Below, one piece after another: positions 1-5,115 of a stretch of 5,115 nucleotides of DNA (positions are counted from its first letter, which is position 1; every line of letters starts with the position of its first letter). The notes below the pieces were generated by a model. That model ran no database searches and had not been told where the DNA came from. It worked only from the letters and a program-made list of their open reading frames with translations. Both the position numbers and the translations under genes were made by a program. This DNA comes from an uncultured Prevotella sp. (GTDB lineage Bacteria > Bacteroidota > Bacteroidia > Bacteroidales > Bacteroidaceae): NCBI GenBank assembly GCA_946998205.1, contig CAMPYJ010000070.1, forward strand, positions 1 through 5,115. Reading direction: 5' to 3'.

Positions 1-54
1 ATTAGGGCTTACTCGGGACTTCCACCCGTTAGAAAATGCTCATGCCGAGCGTAC

Positions 55-86
55 AATAAAAAGGAGTTACATTGCTGTAACTCCTT
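55..86 (-). terminator. Intrinsic terminator downstream of the tRNA fragment
   Basis: A perfect 11-bp stem (61-71 with 76-86, AAGGAGTTACA and its complement) closes a 4-nt loop. Read on the minus strand it is followed at once by a T-rich tract (TTTTTATTG), the layout of a rho-independent terminator. It lies 12 nt beyond the tRNA 3' end, so it is most simply the original terminator of the host tRNA gene. Because no terminator is visible between the stop codon of the primase-helicase gene (283) and the tRNA fragment, this hairpin may now also end the mRNA of the element's operon. Confidence 0.85.
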
Positions 87-98
87 GATTTCCTTTTG

Positions 99-140
99 TG
101 GACCAGCCAGGGCTTGAACCTGTGACCTCCAGATTATGAG
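99..140 (-). pseudogene. 3' half of a CAU-anticodon tRNA gene (probably tRNA-Met); attachment-site copy
   Basis: Read on the minus strand, the tRNA parts appear in order: anticodon loop CTCATAA (134-140, anticodon CAT at 136-138), 3' anticodon stem TCTGG (129-133), variable loop (124-128), T-arm with loop TTCAAGC (112-118) between ACAGG and CCTGG, acceptor strand CTGGTCC (100-106) and discriminator A (99). The 5' half is absent. The stem partner expected at 141-145 would read CCAGA, but TTGGT is present, and no GGACCAG acceptor strand or D-arm follows. Identity therefore ends at the edge of the anticodon loop, which is where many tyrosine recombinases cross over. One T-stem pair (A:G) is mismatched, possibly drift in a copy no longer under selection. 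The CAU loop could belong to elongator Met or lysidine-modified Ile; Met is my preferred reading. Confidence 0.8.
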
Positions 141-282
141 ACCAACAGAATGATAGTCTGTGATATTTCGTTATTATAAACTTTCATTGATTATCAGCGA
201 GTTATCTCTATTTGATATTTTGTGGCATACCATTGAACGTCCATGACTCAAACAGTTTGTTTACGCATTGTTTACGCAGGAA
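141..282. other. Noncoding attachment-arm region
   Basis: This 142-bp AT-rich stretch separates the tRNA scar from the stop codon of the primase-helicase gene. I see no open reading frame or intrinsic terminator in it. It contains a small inverted repeat (ACAGA, 7-nt gap, TCTGT at 145-161), an 11-bp palindrome CAAACAGTTTG (249-259) and a tandem 11-bp repeat (257-278). Such a density of short repeats next to a tRNA junction fits the arm of an integrase attachment site. That function is inferred from position only. Confidence 0.45.
257..278. repeat. Perfect tandem 11-bp repeat, candidate integrase arm-type sites
   Basis: The unit TTGTTTACGCA occurs twice head to tail with no mismatch (257-267 and 268-278), and its first copy overlaps the palindrome at 249-259. 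It begins about 117 bp inside the inferred crossover and ends 4 bp before the stop codon of the primase-helicase gene. Tyrosine integrases of tRNA-targeting elements use direct-repeat arm-type sites beside the core site. The 11-bp spacing puts the copies one helical turn apart, suiting cooperative binding by one protein. The repeat is directly seen; its role is inference. Confidence 0.55.
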
Positions 283-3171
283 TTAGGAAGTGAGCAGAAC
301 TTCTAACAATTCATTGGCAAGTTTGTTGTCTACCACTTTTATCACATTGTCCTCTTCTGTTGCATAGCCAAGAGTATTTATAGCACCATACCATACGATG
401 TCTTTGTCTATGATAGTTGTGCACAGTTTTACTTCCGGCAATATTCTTACAGACAATCCTCTTTGCAAGAGGTATTCTGTTTCAGGATTACTTACTGTCG
501 TGATAATGAGAACTTCAATTCCAATATGAGCCAACTCGCTCAACTGATTGACCAAAACATTACGATCTACCCTATATAACTTGGGTGAAGAAACAACGAT
601 GGAGTGCTTGGCATCACCTATACTTGAAGAGTAAGGACAGTAATATGTTCTACCGTTGAATATCTGCTCCTTACAAACAGGAATGCCTATATCTTTTACA
701 TTGTCAAACAATGTGGGTGAATGCCGGGAAATGATTTTATATCCAATGGAAGCGTAACCCTTCAGTCGTTTCCTGTACATATTGTCGCAGACAGGTTCAT
801 GAATGTCAATGTAATCATAGATGCGCACATCTTTCTTTCCTTCGTTTTCGCGGTGCAATCGGCCCGCATATTGATCGACAAGACCTTTCCATGAAATGGG
901 CAGAGCAAGGAAAAGGGTGTCAAGGCGAGGATAGTCAAAACCTTCGCCTACATATTTTCCTGTGGCGACTATCGCCAAAGGTTCTTCCCTGGAAATCTCA
1001 TGCAAGTGTTGCAGCGTCTCCAGTTTCTCTTTCGCGTTTCCGGTCCCTGTCAATGTCACAACATTCTTCACTTTGTCCCTCAACTTTTCGGCTAACATAG
1101 CGACATGAGCAGTTCTGTTGGTCAGAATGATTGGCGTTCTTCCGGCTTCAACAGCCTTAAACACATCTTCTACTATGAGCGTATTGCGTATCTCGTCTTC
1201 TGAAAGCAACTGATACAATGTCGTTATAGACTGTTTGTAATCAGTAATGGAACGGTATGATGTGAATCGAGGAATTAGACACCTCTCAAATGATTGTTTC
1301 GCTATCTGACTTTTAGCATCAGAAGAGAAACGAATGGGGCCACATTGCATGAATATGATAGGCTGATGTCCATCCTTGCGGATAGGAGTTGCCGTCAGGC
1401 CATAAACGGTATGTGCCTTTACGCCCTTCAGTACATTCTCAAATGTTATAGACGACACATGGTGACATTCGTCTACGATTACCATTCCGTAGTTTTCAAC
1501 AATAGGCTTTACGCTATCGCCATCAAGGCATGACTGGATGAGTGCGATATCAACAATGCCATGAAGCGAGTTGTCAGTAGAGTAGAGACAGCCTATTGGG
1601 GAGAATTTCTTATGGCGACCACGCTTCTTCGGCACTGGTGGTTCTACATAGTCAATACTCAAGAACTCCGTCAAGCGTTCATGCCATTGGGCAAGCAATG
1701 CCTTCGAATGAACAAGAATAAGTGTACTCACCTTTTTTCGTGCAATGATTGCAGCCGCTGTAACTGTTTTTCCAAATGCCGTAGTAGCGTGAAGCACGCC
1801 ATTACTGTACATTAGCAATGCGTTGATAGCTGCCAGTTGTTCTTCTCGTTCTTTACCTTGAAAAGAAACAGATATCGGCGTACCGTGGTTGGTCTCGTCA
1901 ACAATATTATACTTTACTCCATTCTCATTGAGGAAAGAAAGAATTGCATCTTCGCAACCGCGAGGCATGGCGAGATAGTCGTCTGTGATGTCAAAACACG
2001 AGATAATGCGAGGTGTGGAATATGTGGAAAGTCGCAGCGCTTGCTTGCTATAAAATTCAGGGTTCTTGAATGATGCTATTCTTTTAAGGTGATTCAGAAC
2101 TTTTGCCGAAACAGCCTTTAGCGGAATATAAATCTTATCGGCTTTGATGATTTCTATTTCGGAATAAAAATCACTCTTGGAGATATCTTGTGTTATAGGA
2201 GTAACCCAAGGCTTGCTTTCACTTGAAGTGGTGAGTGCTCCAAATTCTTCACAGACATGTAGATTTAGTAGCATGTCTACTTCTTTATTCTTCATCTTGT
2301 TGATGTTATAAAGGAAAGCCCACTGGTCTTTGTACACCAGGAAATCGTCATCTACGAAAACACTATTCCGTCTTTTGCGAGCCTGTCCCTGCAATGGCAA
2401 AGCAACCAAGTTGCCAAAGCCTCCTTCGGGCATTCTGTCTTGGTTTGGGAAAAATCTGTCGTATGAGTTGAAGGACATACGACCATTATGTCGCATAGCC
2501 TCTGTAAGGATGGCATTCCCTAATCGTCTTGCCTTGAAAGCTGGTATTGGCTCCTCAAAGAAAATCCATACATGGGCACCGTTACCTGAGCGCGAGCGTT
2601 CAATGGCATAAGGAATATTCCATTCTTTGCATACCCCAACAAATGCAAGAACATCGTCTTTATAGCCATACTTACAGCTCTTGTCATCGAAATCGGTACA
2701 AAGAAAGGTACAGTTGTTGTCGGGTATTATAGCATACAGTCCGACAACATCACAACAGTTCTCGTCCTTGCCCTCCAAATGACGATAGAGGTCTTGATAA
2801 GTGAGTGGCGCAAAATGTCTGTTAGGACAATCTGCACATTTGTATTTCTTTTTGTCGCATACGCCTCTCCTCCATTCATTGATACAGACAGGTTGGTAAC
2901 CGCTCTTGCCTGTTGTTTTGCTGAACCATCTTCGCGCAAACACATCTTCTCTGCCCTTGAACAAGGAATGAAAAATGGCGACACGCTCCTCTATGGAAAG
3001 TTTGACGGATGGGAAGGTAAAGGGTGAATATACACCATCCTTCTCTTCTTCGTGCTTGGGCTTATATTCTATGCCGTGCGCATGTAGAAGCAATTTCAAC
3101 TCTTCGTTTTCCTGACGAAGAGCCTCATTCTGCTGGAGAAGATGGTTGTATTTCTCTTGAATATCTTCCAT
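283..3171 (-). CDS. TOTE-type archaeo-eukaryotic primase / SF2 helicase with C-terminal PLD-like domain
   Basis: A 962-aa multidomain protein predicted to act on nucleic acid in the cytoplasm. In order: a glutamate/leucine/glutamine-rich coiled coil (about 1-32); a zinc knuckle with C96, C105, C112 and C115; an archaeo-eukaryotic primase domain (about 130-290) with the acidic pair D160/D162, the SRSGNGAH segment ending in H200 and the SYDRFFPNQD segment (D238); a superfamily II helicase (about 435-800) with Walker A ATTAFGKT (K468), DECH (567-570), TATP (593-596) and motif VI QYAGRLHR (767-774); then a phospholipase-D-like tail (about 850-950). This architecture matches proteins called TOTE conflict system primases. 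Primase and helicase key residues look intact. The PLD motif does not: K915 and C917 replace the expected H and K, and A930 replaces the usual serine, while D922, G929 and N932 remain. A basic KKRGRHKK patch (515-522) resembles an AT-hook. The ATG at 3171 is chosen because it opens the coiled coil; no Shine-Dalgarno is seen. It lies 179 bp downstream of the AlbA/ATPase gene on the same strand. Confidence 0.9.
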   Translation of the reverse strand: MEDIQEKYNHLLQQNEALRQENEELKLLLHAHGIEYKPKHEEEKDGVYSPFTFPSVKLSIEERVAIFHSLFKGREDVFARRWFSKTTGKSGYQPVCINEWRRGVCDKKKYKCADCPNRHFAPLTYQDLYRHLEGKDENCCDVVGLYAIIPDNNCTFLCTDFDDKSCKYGYKDDVLAFVGVCKEWNIPYAIERSRSGNGAHVWIFFEEPIPAFKARRLGNAILTEAMRHNGRMSFNSYDRFFPNQDRMPEGGFGNLVALPLQGQARKRRNSVFVDDDFLVYKDQWAFLYNINKMKNKEVDMLLNLHVCEEFGALTTSSESKPWVTPITQDISKSDFYSEIEIIKADKIYIPLKAVSAKVLNHLKRIASFKNPEFYSKQALRLSTYSTPRIISCFDITDDYLAMPRGCEDAILSFLNENGVKYNIVDETNHGTPISVSFQGKEREEQLAAINALLMYSNGVLHATTAFGKTVTAAAIIARKKVSTLILVHSKALLAQWHERLTEFLSIDYVEPPVPKKRGRHKKFSPIGCLYSTDNSLHGIVDIALIQSCLDGDSVKPIVENYGMVIVDECHHVSSITFENVLKGVKAHTVYGLTATPIRKDGHQPIIFMQCGPIRFSSDAKSQIAKQSFERCLIPRFTSYRSITDYKQSITTLYQLLSEDEIRNTLIVEDVFKAVEAGRTPIILTNRTAHVAMLAEKLRDKVKNVVTLTGTGNAKEKLETLQHLHEISREEPLAIVATGKYVGEGFDYPRLDTLFLALPISWKGLVDQYAGRLHRENEGKKDVRIYDYIDIHEPVCDNMYRKRLKGYASIGYKIISRHSPTLFDNVKDIGIPVCKEQIFNGRTYYCPYSSSIGDAKHSIVVSSPKLYRVDRNVLVNQLSELAHIGIEVLIITTVSNPETEYLLQRGLSVRILPEVKLCTTIIDKDIVWYGAINTLGYATEEDNVIKVVDNKLANELLEVLLTS

Positions 3172-3205
3172 AATAAGAGTCTGTTTTGAGGGTTTATGTG
3201 CGGAA

Positions 3206-3367
3206 ACCTCACGGATTTTTTTCTGAAATAAAAATTTTCCGCAAGCTCACCAGTGGCTGTAATAGACTGATTGTCAGGACAAATACATATTACATATGTA
3301 GACTTGGCTTATACCTCACGGAAAAGTGCTTGTAACCTCACGGAATTTAACTATTTTTCCGTGAGGT
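3206..3367. repeat. Four-copy 10-bp motif ACCTCACGGA (three direct, one inverted) between the two genes
   Basis: Plus-strand copies of ACCTCACGGA are at 3206-3215, 3313-3322 and 3335-3344. The inverted copy TCCGTGAGGT at 3358-3367 lies in the last codons of the AlbA/ATPase gene (encoding HLTE). The copies at 3313 and 3335 start 22 bp apart, two helical turns. Identity extends to 13 bp between 3313-3325 and the inverted copy at 3355-3367, and to 11 bp between 3335-3345 and 3357-3367. Repeated same-face sites in an intergenic gap suggest an operator. The AlbA/ATPase protein, which has winged-helix regions, is an obvious candidate ligand, but this is inference. Confidence 0.7.
3335..3367 (-). 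promoter_or_regulatory. Perfect 11-bp hairpin spanning the stop codon of the AlbA/ATPase gene
   Basis: On the minus-strand transcript ACCTCACGGAA (3367-3357) pairs perfectly with TTCCGTGAGGT (3345-3335) across an 11-nt loop that contains the TAG stop codon (3353-3351). No T-run follows, so it does not look like an intrinsic terminator. The same left arm can pair over 13 bp with the next copy (3325-3313), giving a mutually exclusive longer-range hairpin. It might stabilise the 3' end of the upstream message, attenuate read-through into the primase-helicase gene, or simply reflect two inverted protein-binding sites. Confidence 0.5.
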
Positions 3368-5009
3368 GCCATACGGAAGTAACTTCATTTCTTTCAGTCC
3401 ATATTTTTCCTGCTTTCCTTAATCGTTTAAGCAAATAATCCAATTTATTGTTCTTCTGTTTGTCGTCCAACTGGTCTGGCAGCACGTCCCAAAGCAGATG
3501 TACTATTTCTGGCTTCGTCAACGAACCATGATCCTTCAACGAATCGAGCAGCAACGCCTCACATTTCTTATCATCCAATCCCTTGTGCTTGGAATATTCT
3601 ATCTTCTGGTCTGTTACTTGGGCAATATCCTTTGCTATGAAGATATGTGGTAAACGACCTTCTATCAATTTGCGCTTGCGGAGCATGGCAATAGCTTCTG
3701 GCGATATGCGCTTGCCTTTCTGTACAGAGTCTAACAGAACTGCATCTGTAAGAGACATATTTCTGTTTTCTAACAGTAAGAGGCTGTAGTTTTCATCAAT
3801 GACGGTACCAGGTAAGGTCAAGACAACTTCTGTTGCTGTGGATTTGTCATAATCAGGCATTGGCAGATAACGTTCCTTTTGGCTCACAAACATCTTGTGA
3901 ATGCCATAACCTTGGGTATCAATCATCTTGATATTTACCATAGCTTTTACCAGTGCTGGGTTGCGATAGTGCCTTGGTGTTTTCTCACCAGTTATATATT
4001 GGCTATAGTTTCCTTCAAAGAAGTAACCGTCATTTAGGAACGTCAGTTTGTCCTTGTCTTCCGTAACAATGATTCGTGCGTCGCTTTCGTACCTTTGATG
4101 AGCTATTGAATTATGAAGGCCTTCAAGAATGCTCTCCGTATCATATTTCCACACCTCGGCAGGAATAAGCGAGTTCTTCGGGTAAATCTTGAAGCGATAA
4201 TTCCTTATCCTGTTCAGCAACTCACTCGTGGTCCGTATGAATGGTATAGTGTAGATGTCACCAAAGGTTTGTCCGTCTTGAAAGCATTTCCATACAATCT
4301 GCGCAATGTGATTGAGTTTATGTGCTTTTTCCTCTTTGCCGACAAGTAATAGTGTAGCTTTCGTAATCTTTCCGTCTATGGTCAAACACGCTTTGTCAAG
4401 AAACACTTTATCACTCCAAGAGTCACACTCCATTGCAAACTTTGGATAGCGTTGCTTATAGCCTTCGCGAGCAAGCATGATGGCATCGGAGTCAAGGTCG
4501 TCTATCGTAGCGTCCTTGATGGCTTGTGCTGTCCAATCGTATGCGGAATCTTGCTCGTCAAGTATTACATTAAGGCGAGAATCTGTCAATTCCACCAACG
4601 AATCGTCCAATCTCTGCCATGCCTTGCTATGTGCATATACAGGACGACGCTTCATGTGTTTTGGAATATGAATTACCCATACCGTCTTGTGCGAGTCGTC
4701 CGTGATGAATTCTTCAACCAGCAATCCTTCAGATGGTAAGTTGGCGCACAGTTCTGTCATTCTGAGCTTTGCCTTTTGTCTGTCGTAGTTGTATGTGTTA
4801 GTACCGACAATCTCCAAAGTATTGTCAACAATACCGATAACCAAATGTCCGCCTTCCATATTCGACAAGGCGGAAACATAAGAAATGACATCATCCCTTT
4901 CTTTTCCGTTGAAGTCATTCTTCATGTTCTTGAATTCTTTCCATTCACACTCCTCGTTTTCCTTTGGATATTTGGAAAGCAGATATTGTTGTAATTCTTG
5001 TTCGGTCAT
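3351..5009 (-). CDS. Schlafen/AlbA_2-domain protein with GHKL-like ATP-binding and winged-helix domains
   Basis: A 552-aa cytoplasmic protein of the AlbA_2 (Schlafen-core) plus ATP-binding family often annotated as RecG-like or a putative transcriptional regulator. The N-terminal AlbA_2 domain (about 15-150) shows the entry motif CEWKEFK (21-27), the glycine-rich strand MEGGHLVIGIVDN (51-63), and the RRPVYAHSKAWQRLDDS segment (121-137) typical of the domain's last strands. The middle (about 255-400) resembles the HATPase_c_4 domain: E296/N300/H304 in the ILEGLHNSIAHQRY stretch, FLNDGYF (324-330), and RNPALVKAM followed by QGYGIHKMF (366-374). Two C-terminal winged-helix-like segments follow (about 420-460 and 480-550), suggesting DNA binding. 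Length is within what I expect for the family. The ATG at 5009 precedes the AlbA_2 fold by a short helix; there is no Shine-Dalgarno, as is common in Bacteroidota. It is the first visible gene of the putative two-gene operon, and its last codons carry one copy of the intergenic repeat. Its exact role (repressor, sensor or effector) is unknown. Confidence 0.87.
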   Translation of the reverse strand: MTEQELQQYLLSKYPKENEECEWKEFKNMKNDFNGKERDDVISYVSALSNMEGGHLVIGIVDNTLEIVGTNTYNYDRQKAKLRMTELCANLPSEGLLVEEFITDDSHKTVWVIHIPKHMKRRPVYAHSKAWQRLDDSLVELTDSRLNVILDEQDSAYDWTAQAIKDATIDDLDSDAIMLAREGYKQRYPKFAMECDSWSDKVFLDKACLTIDGKITKATLLLVGKEEKAHKLNHIAQIVWKCFQDGQTFGDIYTIPFIRTTSELLNRIRNYRFKIYPKNSLIPAEVWKYDTESILEGLHNSIAHQRYESDARIIVTEDKDKLTFLNDGYFFEGNYSQYITGEKTPRHYRNPALVKAMVNIKMIDTQGYGIHKMFVSQKERYLPMPDYDKSTATEVVLTLPGTVIDENYSLLLLENRNMSLTDAVLLDSVQKGKRISPEAIAMLRKRKLIEGRLPHIFIAKDIAQVTDQKIEYSKHKGLDDKKCEALLLDSLKDHGSLTKPEIVHLLWDVLPDQLDDKQKNNKLDYLLKRLRKAGKIWTERNEVTSVWHLTEK

Positions 5010-5115
5010 ATTCTATACCCGTTGGCGGAATTAATTTAAATTGATAAATATGAATAAAAGGTTGCACACGTCGTTGATTTTTAGTAACTTAGTGGTATTC
5101 AAAATATTAAGTTCA
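5010..5115. other. Upstream noncoding region of the AlbA/ATPase gene
   Basis: These 106 bp up to the window edge contain no gene I can support. They are very A/T-rich near the start codon (5025-5060) and include the possible promoter at 5056-5087. None of the intergenic ACCTCACGGA copies recurs here, so that repeat is specific to the gap between the genes within this window. Confidence 0.5.
5056..5087 (-). promoter_or_regulatory. Possible Bacteroidota -33/-7 promoter for the two-gene operon
   Basis: Read on the minus strand, AACCTTTT (5063-5056) matches six of eight positions of the Bacteroidota -7 consensus TAnnTTTG. It sits within GTGTGCAACCTTTTA, which resembles the TGTGTACCTTTGCA type of promoter known in Bacteroides and Prevotella. 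A TTA triplet (5087-5085) lies 21 nt upstream, where the weak -33 TTTG element would be. Transcription would start near 5049, giving a leader of about 40 nt. The match is partial and the -33 element poor. Confidence 0.35.

Larger units (their letters stand above)
134..5115. mobile_element. End of a tRNA-targeted integrative element (right end outside window)
   Basis: The boundary is inferred from the truncated tRNA. The gene is on the minus strand and only its 3' half survives at 99-140, so host DNA lies to the left and inserted DNA to the right. Everything from the anticodon loop onward would then be element: a noncoding attachment arm with a tandem repeat (257-278) and two large accessory genes. 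No integrase, transfer or phage structural gene is in the window. Element type (conjugative, mobilisable, genomic island or prophage-like) and total length are therefore unknown. The reconstituted tRNA and second copy of the 99-140 sequence are expected beyond position 5115. Confidence 0.6.

Overview
The window looks like Bacteroidota DNA (Bacteroides or Prevotella type). The main support is an AT-leaning composition, start codons without Shine-Dalgarno sequences but with A/T-rich leaders, a possible Bacteroidota-style -33/-7 promoter, and gene families common in gut Bacteroidales. No species can be named from the sequence alone.

Layout: positions 1-98 appear to be chromosomal flank and end in an intrinsic terminator that reads on the minus strand (55-86). 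At 99-140 lies the 3' half of a CAU-anticodon tRNA gene (probably tRNA-Met) on the minus strand. It runs from the discriminator base to the anticodon loop, and then tRNA complementarity stops abruptly. This is the classic scar left where a tyrosine-recombinase element integrates into a tRNA 3' end. Given the orientation, the element should extend rightwards from about 140 through the rest of the window. The restored tRNA and the integrase should lie beyond the right edge. The 140-282 stretch is noncoding and carries a perfect tandem 11-bp repeat that could be an integrase arm-type site.

Two large genes fill the rest, both on the minus strand and probably co-transcribed. The upstream gene (3351-5009, 552 aa) joins a Schlafen/AlbA_2 domain to a GHKL-like ATPase domain and C-terminal winged-helix regions. 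The downstream gene (283-3171, 962 aa) joins a coiled coil, a zinc-knuckle/archaeo-eukaryotic primase of the family labelled TOTE conflict system, a superfamily II helicase, and a C-terminal phospholipase-D-like domain whose H-x-K catalytic pair is lost. The 179-bp gap between them carries three direct copies of a 10-bp motif. A fourth, inverted copy overlaps the stop codon of the upstream gene, so two alternative hairpins are possible.

Interpretation: this is accessory cargo at the end of an integrative element. A regulator or sensor ATPase is paired with a primase-helicase effector. A defence or conflict role is plausible for both families, but the sequence does not prove it. The primase-helicase could instead serve the element's own replication.
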